DNA of 64,000 nt from Cognatilysobacter tabacisoli (GTDB taxonomy: Bacteria > Pseudomonadota > Gammaproteobacteria > Xanthomonadales > Xanthomonadaceae): NCBI RefSeq assembly GCF_003586305.1, contig NZ_QXJI01000001.1, forward strand, positions 1,178,001 to 1,242,000. The letters are read 5' to 3'. The notes under the pieces are model-generated. The model had not been told where the DNA came from and searched no databases. It worked only from the letters and a program-made list of their open reading frames with translations. Positions 26,503 through 35,050 of this stretch are shown piece after piece; position 1 is the first letter of the stretch, and every line of letters begins with the position of its first letter. Position numbers and translations under genes: made by a program.

Positions 26503-27474
26503 ATGAACGCCACCGTCCTCACCACCGACGCGCTCGAGGCGCGCAACGCCCGCGACATGCGCGCCGAGCGCGGCTTCCGCTGGCTCGTCACCGCCGCCGG
26601 CCTGTTCGTGCTGGTGTCGCTGTTCGCCGCCGCGTTCTCGATGCTGTGGGGCGGGCGCGACGCGTTCGCCAAGTTCGGGCTGGAGTTCCTGTGGCGCGAC
26701 GCCTGGGACCCGGTCATGCAGGACTTCGGCGCGCTGGTGCCGATCTACGGCACCCTCGTCACCGCGCTGCTGGCGATGGTCATCGCCGTGCCGGTCAGCT
26801 TCGGCATCGCGATGTTCCTGACCGAGATCGCGCCGAAGTGGCTGCGCGGGCCGGTCGGCGCGGCGATCGAGCTGCTCGCCGGCATCCCGTCGATCATCTA
26901 CGGCATGTGGGGCCTGTTCGTGCTGGTGCCGGTGCTGGCCGAGCACGTGTACCCGTGGGTCGACGAGAACCTCGGCCAGTGGCCGCTCGTCGGCGCGCTG
27001 TTCTCCGGCCCGCCGCTCGGCCTGGGCATGGGCACCGCCGGCCTGGTGCTGGCGATCATGGTGATCCCGTTCATCTCCTCGGTCATGCGCGAGGTGTTCC
27101 TGACCGTGCCAGGCCGGCTGAAGGAGTCGGCGTACGCGCTCGGCTCGACGCGCTGGGAAGTGATGTGGGACGTGGTGCTGCCCTACACGCGCTCGGCGGT
27201 GATCGGCGGCATCTTCCTCGGCCTGGGCCGCGCGCTGGGCGAAACGATGGCGGTGACGTTCGTGCTCGGCAACGCGCACCGGCTGACCACGTCGCTGCTG
27301 GAGCCGGGCAACTCGATCGCCGCGACGATCGCCAACGAGTTTGCCGAGGCTGACTCGCCAATGTACCTGTCGTCGCTGATCGCGCTGGGCTTCGTGCTGT
27401 TCCTGGTGACGTTCGTCGTGCTGACGATCGCGCGCCTGATGCTGCGCCAGCTGGCGAAGAAGGAGGGCAACTGA
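26503..27474 (+). CDS. pstC: phosphate ABC transporter permease PstC
   Basis: A 323-residue inner-membrane permease with about six helices. The cytoplasmic EAA loop (RLKESAYALGSTRWEVMWDVVLPYTRSA) contacts PstB. It pairs with PstA to form the phosphate channel. The stop shares one base with the pstA start (TGATG), indicating coupled translation. Confidence 0.97.
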   Translation: MNATVLTTDALEARNARDMRAERGFRWLVTAAGLFVLVSLFAAAFSMLWGGRDAFAKFGLEFLWRDAWDPVMQDFGALVPIYGTLVTALLAMVIAVPVSFGIAMFLTEIAPKWLRGPVGAAIELLAGIPSIIYGMWGLFVLVPVLAEHVYPWVDENLGQWPLVGALFSGPPLGLGMGTAGLVLAIMVIPFISSVMREVFLTVPGRLKESAYALGSTRWEVMWDVVLPYTRSAVIGGIFLGLGRALGETMAVTFVLGNAHRLTTSLLEPGNSIAATIANEFAEADSPMYLSSLIALGFVLFLVTFVVLTIARLMLRQLAKKEGN

Positions 27475-28340
27475 TGGCCGCCATGACCGGCAACGCGCGC
27501 CTGTACGGCTGGCGCCGCGCCAAGAACCTCATCGCCCAGGCGCTTGCCGTGCTGGCCACCGTGTTCGGCCTGTTCTGGCTGGTCTGGATCGTCTGGACCA
27601 CGCTGAGCAAGGGCCTGGCTTCGATCAACCTCGATCTGTTCACCCAGATGACGCCGCCGCCCGGCGACGAAGGCGGCATGCTCAACGCGTTCTTCGGCAG
27701 CGCGCTGATGAGCCTGCTCGGCATCGCGTTCGGCGCGCCGATCGGCGTGCTCGCCGGCACCTACCTGGCGGAGTACTCGCAGAAGTCCTGGATCGGCGAG
27801 ACCGTCCGCTTCATCAACGACATCCTGCTGTCGGCGCCGTCGATCGTGCTGGGCCTGTTCGTCTACACGCTGGTGGTCGCGCAGATGGGCCACTTCTCGG
27901 CGCTGGCCGGCGCGATCGCGCTGGCGTTCATCGTGCTGCCGGTGGTCGTGCGCACCACCGACGAGATGCTGCGGCTGGTGCCGGTGCAGATGCGCGAGGC
28001 CGCGCTGTCGCTGGGCGTGCCGCAGTGGAAGGTCACGGTGCAGGTGCTGTACCGCTCCTCGCTGCCCGGCATCGTCACTGGCATCCTGCTGGCGCTGGCC
28101 CGCATTTCCGGCGAGACCGCGCCGCTGCTGTTCACCGCGTTGAACAACCAGTACTGGACGACCGACGTGCTCGCGCCGATGGCGAACGTGCCGGTGGTGA
28201 TCTTCCAGTACGCGATGAGCCCGTACGAAACCTGGCACACGCTGGCCTGGGCCGGTGCCTTCGTGCTGACCCTGTTCGTGCTGCTTGTGAGCCTGGCCGC
28301 GCGCGCGATCGTGCTGCGCAACAAGATGACCCATGACTAA
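27474..28340 (+). CDS. pstA: phosphate ABC transporter permease PstA
   Basis: A 288-residue inner-membrane permease, partner of PstC. It has about six helices and an EAA loop ([30 protein letters not shown]). It overlaps pstC by one base and pstB by 8 nt. Confidence 0.97.
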   Translation: MAAMTGNARLYGWRRAKNLIAQALAVLATVFGLFWLVWIVWTTLSKGLASINLDLFTQMTPPPGDEGGMLNAFFGSALMSLLGIAFGAPIGVLAGTYLAEYSQKSWIGETVRFINDILLSAPSIVLGLFVYTLVVAQMGHFSALAGAIALAFIVLPVVVRTTDEMLRLVPVQMREAALSLGVPQWKVTVQVLYRSSLPGIVTGILLALARISGETAPLLFTALNNQYWTTDVLAPMANVPVVIFQYAMSPYETWHTLAWAGAFVLTLFVLLVSLAARAIVLRNKMTHD

Positions 28341-29178
28341 CCTGACCTGGACGCCGGCCATGAACGACGCCCGCCTCACCATCGCCACCCCGACGCGCGA
28401 CGCCGCGGTGCCCTCCCCGGCCTCGCAGGCGAAGCTGGCCGCGCGCGGGCTGGACTTCTACTACGACAAGTTCCACGCGCTCAAGGGCATCAACCTGGAG
28501 ATTCCCGAGAAGCGCGTCACCGCGCTGATCGGGCCGTCGGGCTGCGGCAAGTCGACCCTGCTGCGCGTGTTCAACCGCATCTACGCGCTGTACGCCAAGC
28601 AGGAAGCCCGCGGCGAAGTACTGCTGGACGGGCAGAACGTGCTCGACCCGAAGTACCCGATGAGCCGGCTGCGCAGCAAGGTCGGCATGGTGTTCCAGAA
28701 GCCGGTGCCGTTCCCGATGACGATCTTCGAGAACGTCGCTTACGGCATCCGCCACCACGAGCGCCTGTCGAAGGCCGAGATGGCCGAGCGGGTCGAACTG
28801 GCGCTCCGCCAGGGCGCGCTGTGGGACGAGGTCAAGGACAAGCTCGGCCAGACCGCGCTCGGCCTGTCCGGCGGCCAGCAGCAGCGCCTGTGCATCGCGC
28901 GCGCGGTGGCGCTCAAGCCCGACGTGCTGCTGCTCGACGAGCCGACCTCGGCGCTGGATCCGATCTCGACCAGCCGCATCGAGCAGCTGATCGAGGAGCT
29001 GAAGAAGTCGTACACGATCGCGATCGTGACCCACAACATGCAGCAGGCCGCGCGCGTGTCCGACTACACCGCCTTCATGTACCTGGGGGACCTGATCGAG
29101 CACGGCCCGACCGACAAGATCTTCTCGAACCCGGACAAGCAGCAGACCGAGGACTACATCACCGGTCGCTTCGGCTGA
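28333..29178 (+). CDS. pstB: phosphate ABC transporter ATP-binding protein
   Basis: A 281-residue ABC ATPase that energises PstCA. Walker A is GPSGCGKST, the signature is LSGGQQQR, and Walker B is [13 protein letters not shown]. The first 35 residues are an unusual extension before the standard [18 protein letters not shown]; an internal ATG (MNDARLTI) is an alternative start. It overlaps pstA by 8 nt. Confidence 0.97.
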   Translation: MTNLTWTPAMNDARLTIATPTRDAAVPSPASQAKLAARGLDFYYDKFHALKGINLEIPEKRVTALIGPSGCGKSTLLRVFNRIYALYAKQEARGEVLLDGQNVLDPKYPMSRLRSKVGMVFQKPVPFPMTIFENVAYGIRHHERLSKAEMAERVELALRQGALWDEVKDKLGQTALGLSGGQQQRLCIARAVALKPDVLLLDEPTSALDPISTSRIEQLIEELKKSYTIAIVTHNMQQAARVSDYTAFMYLGDLIEHGPTDKIFSNPDKQQTEDYITGRFG

Positions 29179-29192
29179 CGGACCCACACACC

Positions 29193-29909
29193 ATGAGCAC
29201 CCCCATGCACGACCACATCGTGAAGAGCTACGACGACGAGCAGCGCCGCCTGCTCAACGAAACCCTGCGCATGGGCGAGATGGCCGCCGCGCAGCTCGAG
29301 GCCGCGCTCGACGTGGTCCAGCGCCGCGACGACAAGGCCGCCGAGCGGATCATCGCCAACGACGAGGCGATCGACACGCTGGAGCACGAGATCAGCCACG
29401 ACGTCATGAAGCTGGCGCTTCGTGGCCCGATGGCGCGCGACCTGCGCGAGATCCTGGCGGCGATCCGCATCGCGGCCGACATCGAGCGCGTCGGCGACTA
29501 CGCCGCCAACGTGGCCAAGCGCTCCACCGCGCTGAACCTGGCGCCGCCGCTGCCGCACATCGCCGGCCTGCACGCGCTCGGAACGCTTGCGGTCAAGCAG
29601 CTGCGCGACGTGCTGGCGGCGTACCGCGACGGCGACGTCGAGGTCGCCCAGCGCGTGCGCGCGCGCGACGCCGAGATCGACGTGGCCTACACCGGCCTGT
29701 TCCGCGAGCTGCTGACCTACATGATGGAGGACGCGCGCAGCATCACCCCGTGCACGCACCTGCTGTTCATGGCCAAGAACATCGAGCGGATCGGCGACCA
29801 CGCCACCAACATCGCCGAGAACGTGTGGTTCCTCGTACGCGGCGAGGACCCGCTGCCGCCGCGCGAGAAGCGCGACGACAGCAGCATCACCGCGCCGCCC
29901 GGCGCGTGA
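29193..29909 (+). CDS. phoU: phosphate signalling protein PhoU
   Basis: A 238-residue all-helical protein made of two PhoU repeats. Metal-binding motifs are ADIERVGDYAANVAKR in the first repeat and KNIERIGDHATNIAEN in the second. It links the Pst transporter to the PhoR/PhoB two-component system and represses the regulon when phosphate is plentiful. It is the last gene of the operon, 14 bp after pstB. Confidence 0.97.
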   Translation: MSTPMHDHIVKSYDDEQRRLLNETLRMGEMAAAQLEAALDVVQRRDDKAAERIIANDEAIDTLEHEISHDVMKLALRGPMARDLREILAAIRIAADIERVGDYAANVAKRSTALNLAPPLPHIAGLHALGTLAVKQLRDVLAAYRDGDVEVAQRVRARDAEIDVAYTGLFRELLTYMMEDARSITPCTHLLFMAKNIERIGDHATNIAENVWFLVRGEDPLPPREKRDDSSITAPPGA

Positions 29910-30144
29910 GCGCGCGCCGCCCCGCGCGGCGTGAATAAACGGTTAAGCGCCCGCCCGCGATGTACCGCGGCCCACCGTTCACGCGAGCGCTGACTCCTGG
30001 CAGGTGCATTGCGCGCCGCGACGCGCGATCCTTGCGCGTCCGGGCGCCGGTGTCGGCCCCGGCTGCAAGCCACGCGGGCGCCGGCACCCCGGCCACCGTC
30101 AACGCGCGGGCCCCCGCCCGCCCCGCCACCAGGAGCGCACCACC

Positions 30145-30561
30145 ATGTCCAAGCACAACAACAAACCCGTTGCCCTCGCCGTCGGCGCCGCGCTGGTCGG
30201 CGGCCTCGCGCTGTCGGCGTCTGCCTTTGCGATGAGCGACCTCGGCCAGGGCTACCTGCTGAGCGCCTCGCACCACGGCGAGAAGACCACCGAAGGCAAG
30301 TGCGGTGAAGGCAAGTGCGGCGAAGGCAAGTGCGGCATGTCGAAGATGGACACCGACAAGGACGGCAAGCTATCGGCCACCGAGTTCGCCGCCGCGCACA
30401 AGGGCGACGGCAGCAAGTTCGCCTCCTACGACGCCGACAAGGACGGCTTCATCACCGATGCCGAGATGAAGGCCGCGCACGCCGCCAAGTCCGGCGACAA
30501 GCCGAAGGCCGCGATGGAAGGCAAGTGCGGCGAAGGCAAGTGCGGCGGCATGGGGTCCTGA
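30145..30561 (+). CDS. HvfA-like RiPP metallophore precursor with two EF-hands
   Basis: A 138-residue exported precursor peptide. The signal peptide (VALAVGAALVGGLALSASAFA) is followed by three back-to-back EGKCG motifs at residues 50-64. Two canonical calcium EF-hand loops follow, DTDKDGKLSATE (69-80) and DADKDGFITDAE (96-107). Two more EGKCG motifs sit at 125-134. The only cysteines are the five in EGKCG. In Haemophilus HvfA, such cysteines are converted to copper-binding oxazolone/thioamide groups by a DUF692 enzyme, which is encoded two genes on. The start is set by an AGGAG site 7 nt upstream. The EF-hand insertion between core motifs is unusual. Metal identity is inference. Confidence 0.88.
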   Translation: MSKHNNKPVALAVGAALVGGLALSASAFAMSDLGQGYLLSASHHGEKTTEGKCGEGKCGEGKCGMSKMDTDKDGKLSATEFAAAHKGDGSKFASYDADKDGFITDAEMKAAHAAKSGDKPKAAMEGKCGEGKCGGMGS

Positions 30562-30609
30562 CCCCCCCCCTGCGCATGACCGGTAGCGCACACGTCCGCT
30601 GCCACCCGG

Positions 30610-30629
30610 GGACGGCGCCTGCGCCGTCC
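30610..30629 (+). promoter_or_regulatory. intercistronic hairpin between precursor and maturase genes
   Basis: A perfect 9-bp stem GGACGGCGC/GCGCCGTCC with a 2-nt loop lies 49 bp after the precursor stop and 45 bp before the maturase start. It has no U-tract, so it is more likely an mRNA stabiliser or partial attenuator that keeps precursor levels above enzyme levels. Confidence 0.5.
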
Positions 30630-30673
30630 GCCGGGGCCTGGTCCAGTGTTGCGACCGCGTCGGGCCTGACGCG

Positions 30674-31561
30674 ATGAGCGACGTCCGCCCGCTTCCCCTG
30701 CCCGCGGCCAGTGCCGGCCTCGGCCTGCGGCGCGCGCTCGTCGACGCGCTGCACACGGCGCCGGCCGGGGATTTCGATTTCCTCGAATGCGCGCCGGAAA
30801 ACTGGATCGGCGTCGGCGGGCGCTTCGGCGATGCGCTCGAGGCGCTGTCCGCGCGCGTGCCGCTCGTCTGCCACGGCCTGTCGCTGTCGCTCGGCGGGGT
30901 CGAACCGCTCGACGAGACGTTCCTGGCGCGCGTGCGCCGCTTCCTCGACCGCCACCGCGTGCCGCTCTACAGCGAACACCTGAGCTACTGCAGCGACGAC
31001 GGCCACCTGTACGACCTGCTGCCGATTCCGTTCACCGACGAGGCCGTGTACCACGTCGCCGCGCGCATCCGCCAGGCGCAGGACATCGTCGGCCGCCGCA
31101 TCGCGGTCGAGAACGCCTCCTACTACGCCGCCGCGCCGGTGGCCGCGCACCAGCAGGCGCTGAGCGAGATCGACTTCATCAATGCGGTGCTGGCCGAGGC
31201 CGACTGCGACCTGCTGCTCGACGTCAACAACGTCTACGTCAACGCGGTCAACCAGCGCTACGACGCGGAGGCCTTCCTGGCGGCGCTGCCGGCGCAGCGG
31301 ATCGCCTACATCCACGTGGCAGGCCATTACGACGAGGCCGACGACCTCAAGGTCGACACGCACGGCGCGCCGGTGAAGGACGCCGTGTGGGCCCTGCTCG
31401 CATCGGCCTACCGGCGCTTCGGCGCGCGGCCCACCCTGCTCGAGCGCGACTTCAACCTCCCGCCGTACGCCGAACTGGTCGGCGAACTCGGCACCGTGCG
31501 TGCGCTGCTGCACGATTACTCAAACGATCGCGCGCAGCCGCGAGCCGATGCCCGCGCCTGA
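30674..31561 (+). CDS. DUF692 / MNIO-family RiPP maturase (HvfB-like)
   Basis: A 295-residue multinuclear non-heme iron oxidative enzyme with a TIM-barrel fold. The family's metal-ligand segments appear in order: [53 protein letters not shown] and LLERDFNLP. In characterised relatives (MbnB, TglH, HvfB) this enzyme rearranges peptide cysteines using Fe and O2. Here the obvious substrate is the EGKCG-rich peptide two features upstream. It overlaps the partner gene by 14 nt. Confidence 0.92.
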   Translation: MSDVRPLPLPAASAGLGLRRALVDALHTAPAGDFDFLECAPENWIGVGGRFGDALEALSARVPLVCHGLSLSLGGVEPLDETFLARVRRFLDRHRVPLYSEHLSYCSDDGHLYDLLPIPFTDEAVYHVAARIRQAQDIVGRRIAVENASYYAAAPVAAHQQALSEIDFINAVLAEADCDLLLDVNNVYVNAVNQRYDAEAFLAALPAQRIAYIHVAGHYDEADDLKVDTHGAPVKDAVWALLASAYRRFGARPTLLERDFNLPPYAELVGELGTVRALLHDYSNDRAQPRADARA

Positions 31562-32315
31562 CGCCCCGGCCACGCTGCGCGCGCAGCAGTTCGCGCTGAC
31601 CCGCCACCTGCGCGATCCGGCCGCGTCGCCCGCGCCGGCCGGCTGGGAGGAACGGCGCCTGCAGGTCTACCGCGACCTGCTGTTCAACAACATCTCGACG
31701 CTGCTGGCCGGCAATTTTCCGGTGATCCGCGCGCTGTACGGCGACGAGTGGCCGACGCTGGTGCGGGCGTTCTACCGCGAGCACCGCAGCCAGACGCCGC
31801 TGTTCCCCGAGATCGGCCGCGAGTTCCTGCGCTTCATCGACGCCCATCCCGATGTGGGCCCGCCGTTCCTGGCCGAACTGGCCCACTACGAGTGGGTCGA
31901 GCTCGCGCTGCAGATCGCCGAGGCGCGGCCCGGCGACGTCGCGCACGACCCGGAAGGCGACGTGCTCGACGGCGTGCCGGTCCTGTCGCCGCTGGCGTGG
32001 CCGCTGGCGTACACGTGGCCGGTGCAGCGGCTCGGCCCGGACTACCGGCCCGCGTCGCCGCCGCCTTCGCCGACGCTGCTGCTGCTGCGCCGCGAACCGG
32101 ACGGCAGCGTGCGCTTCTCCGAACTGAGCCCACTGGCGTTCCGGCTGGTTCAGCGTCTCGGCGAGGCACCGACGCTGACCGGGCGCGCGCAATTGCTCGG
32201 GCTGGCGGCCGAAGCTGCCGCGGGTGACGCGGACGCCTTCGTCGCCCAGGGGCAGCCGCTGCTCGCGCAGATGCGCGCGACCGGCGTCGTGCTCGGAACC
32301 GTGCCGGCCGCCTGA
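31548..32315 (+). CDS. DUF2063 RiPP maturation partner protein (HvfC-like)
   Basis: A 255-residue protein whose N-terminal helical DUF2063 domain (about residues 8-105) includes [24 protein letters not shown] and [17 protein letters not shown]-terminal domain binds the precursor leader or stabilises the DUF692 enzyme in related systems (HvfC, MbnC-like role). The start MPAPDAP lies inside the end of the maturase gene, a 14-nt overlap that implies coupled translation. No DoxX-type membrane gene (HvfX) follows, unlike in Haemophilus. Confidence 0.9.
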   Translation: MPAPDAPATLRAQQFALTRHLRDPAASPAPAGWEERRLQVYRDLLFNNISTLLAGNFPVIRALYGDEWPTLVRAFYREHRSQTPLFPEIGREFLRFIDAHPDVGPPFLAELAHYEWVELALQIAEARPGDVAHDPEGDVLDGVPVLSPLAWPLAYTWPVQRLGPDYRPASPPPSPTLLLLRREPDGSVRFSELSPLAFRLVQRLGEAPTLTGRAQLLGLAAEAAAGDADAFVAQGQPLLAQMRATGVVLGTVPAA

Positions 32316-32380
32316 TCGCGACACGCGCCCGGCGCTCGCCACCGCCGCGTCGCACGGGACCCGTCTGCTAGTCTGGGCGG

Positions 32381-33028
32381 ATGCATCCCGTCGCCGATCC
32401 CACCCTTGCCGTCGCTTCGCCGTCCCCACTGGCCACGCGCTTCCGCGGTTTCCTCCCGGTCGTGGTCGACGTCGAAACCGGCGGCTTCGACTGGAACCGG
32501 CACGCCCTGCTCGAGATCGCCGTCGCGCCGATCGACATCGACAGCGCCGGGCGCCTGTTCGTCGGCGAGATCACCAGCTCGCACGTCGTGCCGGCCCCGG
32601 GCACCGAGATCGATCCGAAGTCGCTGGAGGTCACCGGCATCGACCTCGACCACCCGTTCCGCGACGCCAAGCCCGAGCGGATCGCGCTCGACCGCGTGTT
32701 CGGCCCGGTGCGCGAGGCCTGCAAGCGGCACGGCTGCCAACGCGCGATCCTGGTCGGCCACAACGCGCACTTCGACCTGAACTTCCTCAACGCCGCGGTC
32801 GCGCGCAGCGGCCACAAGCGCAATCCGTTCCACCCGTTCAGCGTGTTCGACACGGTCACGCTGGCCGGCGTCGCCTACGGCCAGACCGTGCTCGCGCGCG
32901 CGGTGCACGCGGCGGGGCTCGAGTGGGACGGCGCGCAGGCGCATTCGGCGGTGTACGACACCGAACGCACCGCGCAGCTGTTCTGCCGGATCGTCAACGC
33001 GTGGTCGAGCGTGCCGCCGGCGCAGTGA
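32381..33028 (+). CDS. rnt: ribonuclease T
   Basis: A 215-residue DEDD-family 3'-5' exoribonuclease that trims tRNA CCA ends and small RNAs. The exonuclease motifs are [11 protein letters not shown] (ExoI), [13 protein letters not shown] (ExoII) and [15 protein letters not shown] (ExoIII, DEDDh type). Length and motifs match the gammaproteobacterial enzyme, with a 20-residue N-terminal extension. It starts 65 bp after the DUF2063 gene and may be read from the same transcript. Confidence 0.96.
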   Translation: MHPVADPTLAVASPSPLATRFRGFLPVVVDVETGGFDWNRHALLEIAVAPIDIDSAGRLFVGEITSSHVVPAPGTEIDPKSLEVTGIDLDHPFRDAKPERIALDRVFGPVREACKRHGCQRAILVGHNAHFDLNFLNAAVARSGHKRNPFHPFSVFDTVTLAGVAYGQTVLARAVHAAGLEWDGAQAHSAVYDTERTAQLFCRIVNAWSSVPPAQ

Positions 33029-33058
33029 GTCGTCGCGAACGAAGCCCCCGGCGCAGAC

Positions 33059-33730
33059 TCAGCGCCGCAGCCGGCGCCGCAGCAGCCACGTAGCGACCAG
33101 ACCGGCGGCCAGCGCCAGCGCGCCCAGCGCCACGAGCAGCCCGGCGCGCTGCTCGACGACGCCCTCGCCGAGCAGCACGGTGCCCGCCGCGTACGGCAGC
33201 TCGGCCACCGCGAGCGCCGCGAAATACACCCGGAAGCGCACGCCGAGCAGGCCGCACAGGTAGCCGGGCACCTCCGACGGCAGCGCAAACTGCAGCAGCA
33301 GCACCAGCGGGAACTGCGCATGCTCCGGGAGCCGCTCGGCGTACGCGTCGACCAGCCGCGCGGCGCGCGTCGAATGCACCAGCGGCCGCCGCAACCAGCG
33401 CCCCACCCCGTACGTGGTCAGGCCCCCGAGCAGCCAGCCCAGCCACAGCAGCCCCATCGTCGGCCACGCGCCCCAGGTGTAGACCGCCACCGGCACCAGC
33501 AGCGCGCTGGAGAAGAACGCCAGCAGCGCCGACGCCGCCGACAGCAGCACGAACACCAGCACGCCGGCGACCGGATGGGCGCGGATGACCGGCTCGGCGG
33601 CGGCGAGCAGGCGATGCAGGGCGTCGTGGGTGGCGTCGAGCGACACCACGGTGATCAGCAGCGCGAGGCCGAGCACGACCGCGAGCACCGGCCGCCAGTG
33701 CACGCTCGCCGCCGGCAGGCGCTCGCTCAT
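33059..33730 (-). CDS. TVP38/TMEM64 (VTT domain) membrane protein
   Basis: A 223-residue inner-membrane protein with about five or six helices. It carries a VTT/DedA-like core: FALPSEVPGYLCGLLGVRF is the conserved re-entrant segment, and the family's FxxALP proline is present. Members are related to DedA scramblase-like proteins; the substrate here is unknown. It is convergent with rnt and lies 55 bp downstream of the guanidinium exporter. Confidence 0.85.
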   Translation of the reverse strand: MSERLPAASVHWRPVLAVVLGLALLITVVSLDATHDALHRLLAAAEPVIRAHPVAGVLVFVLLSAASALLAFFSSALLVPVAVYTWGAWPTMGLLWLGWLLGGLTTYGVGRWLRRPLVHSTRAARLVDAYAERLPEHAQFPLVLLLQFALPSEVPGYLCGLLGVRFRVYFAALAVAELPYAAGTVLLGEGVVEQRAGLLVALGALALAAGLVATWLLRRRLRR

Positions 33731-33785
33731 CGCCGCGCCGTCTCCGGAAGAGCGCCCAACGGCTGACGCACGGTCGAACGGACGT

Positions 33786-34103
33786 TCAAGGCGTCGCCAG
33801 CTTCAGTCCGACCAGCCCGGCGACGATCAGCAGCACGCTGACGCCGCGCAGCAGGTTCATTGGCTCGTCGAACAGCACGATGCCGAGGATCACGGTGCCG
33901 ACGGCGCCGACGCCGACCCACACCGCGTACGCCGTGCCGACCGGCAACGTCTTCATCGCCACGCCCAGCAGCCCGAGGCTGACGACCATCGCCAGCACGG
34001 TGGCCACCGAGGGCCACAGCCGGGTGAATCCTTCGGTGTATTTCAGTCCGATCGCCCAGCCGACTTCGAACAGGCCCGCGACCACCAGCAGCACCCACGC
34101 CAT
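33786..34103 (-). CDS. gdx: guanidinium exporter Gdx (SugE), SMR family
   Basis: A 105-residue small multidrug resistance protein with four helices. The N-terminus ([21 protein letters not shown], split here as LFEVGWAIG and LKYTEGFTR) has the central glutamate at residue 13 and the SugE/Gdx subgroup pattern rather than that of EmrE. Gdx exports guanidinium in exchange for protons. A guanidine-II riboswitch immediately upstream supports this substrate strongly. The ATG is preceded by GGAGGTGG, which the riboswitch probably hides. Confidence 0.93.
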   Translation of the reverse strand: MAWVLLVVAGLFEVGWAIGLKYTEGFTRLWPSVATVLAMVVSLGLLGVAMKTLPVGTAYAVWVGVGAVGTVILGIVLFDEPMNLLRGVSVLLIVAGLVGLKLATP

Positions 34104-34147
34104 AGCCACCTCCGATGCGCGCCCGCGGGATCGCGCGGCGCGGCTGC

Positions 34148-34197
34148 ACGGGGTCGTCCCCGGGGCAAACCAGCGACGGCGGGGTCGTCCCCGCCGC
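34148..34197 (-). promoter_or_regulatory. guanidine-II (mini-ykkC) riboswitch
   Basis: Two GC-rich hairpins in tandem on the minus strand each end in an ACGA tetraloop flanked by G4/C4. P1 is GGCGGGGACGACCCCGCC and P2 is CGGGGACGACCCCG. A 15-nt purine/pyrimidine linker joins them. This is the diagnostic architecture of the guanidine-II class: two stems with ACGR loops that kiss on guanidinium binding. It lies 45 nt ahead of the gdx start, close to its Shine-Dalgarno sequence, so translational control is likely. Confidence 0.92.
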
Positions 34198-34210
34198 GGA
34201 TCGGCGGCCG

Positions 34211-34969
34211 TCAGCCCGCGGCGAGGCCGCGCTGGCGCACCGCTTCGAACAGGGTCACGCCGGTGGCGACCGACACGTTGAGGCTTTCGACGTGGCCGCC
34301 GCCCGGCATCGGGATCTGCACCAGCTGGTCGCAGTTCTCGCGGGTCAGACGACGCAGGCCGTCGCCCTCGCCGCCGAGCACCAGCCCGACGTTGCCGCGC
34401 AGGTCGAGCGCGTAGATCGATGCGGTCGCCTCGCCGGCCAGCCCATACAGCCACACGCCGAGCTGCTGCAGGTCGCGCATCGTGCGGGCCAGGTTGGTCA
34501 CCGGGATCACCGGGATGCTGTCGGCCGCGCCGGCCGAGGTCTTGCGAACCGTCGCGTTGACCTGCACCGACTTGTCCTTGGGTATGACCACCGCGGTGAC
34601 GCCGGCGGCCGCGGCGCTGCGCAGGCACGCGCCGAGGTTGTGCGGGTCCTGCACGCCGTCGAGGATCAGCACCAGCGCGCGGCCCTCCGCCGCTTCGACC
34701 AGCGCCGGCAACTCGGCCTCGCCGTAGGTCTTGGCCGCCGCGTAGCGGGCGACGACGCCCTGGTGGCGCAGGCCGCCGGTCACGCCGTCGATCGCCTGCG
34801 TGGCGACGCGGCGCACGTCGATCTCGAGCCGGCGCGCCTGCGATTCGATCTCGGCGATGCGCGGGTTCTTGGCCCCGGCCTCGACCAGCACCTCGCGAAC
34901 GTGTTCGGCGTCGTGCTGCAGCGCGGCCGAGACCGCGTTGATCCCGGCAATCCAGTGTTTTTCGCTCAT
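34211..34969 (-). CDS. rlmB: 23S rRNA (guanosine-2'-O-)-methyltransferase RlmB
   Basis: A 252-residue SPOUT methyltransferase modifying G2251 of 23S rRNA. The N-terminal RNA-binding domain contains VREVLVEAG. The knotted catalytic domain shows [17 protein letters not shown] (motif 1), [14 protein letters not shown] (motif 2) and [15 protein letters not shown] (motif 3). It follows rnr after an 81-bp gap, the common rnr-rlmB pairing. The start MSEKHWIAG fits the family. Confidence 0.97.
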   Translation of the reverse strand: MSEKHWIAGINAVSAALQHDAEHVREVLVEAGAKNPRIAEIESQARRLEIDVRRVATQAIDGVTGGLRHQGVVARYAAAKTYGEAELPALVEAAEGRALVLILDGVQDPHNLGACLRSAAAAGVTAVVIPKDKSVQVNATVRKTSAGAADSIPVIPVTNLARTMRDLQQLGVWLYGLAGEATASIYALDLRGNVGLVLGGEGDGLRRLTRENCDQLVQIPMPGGGHVESLNVSVATGVTLFEAVRQRGLAAG

Positions 34970-35050
34970 GCCGCCATTATCGCCCGGTTGGGCGGCCGCG
35001 GGCAGCGCGGCGCGTGGCCGGGGCGCACGCGGGCGCCCCGGCACCCACCG

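Noticed and set aside
29910-30144. Promoter for the RiPP operon
   Set aside because: An A/T-rich patch (AATAAACGGTTAAG) is visible, but I could not place a credible -35/-10 pair or an ECF-type motif, so none is claimed.
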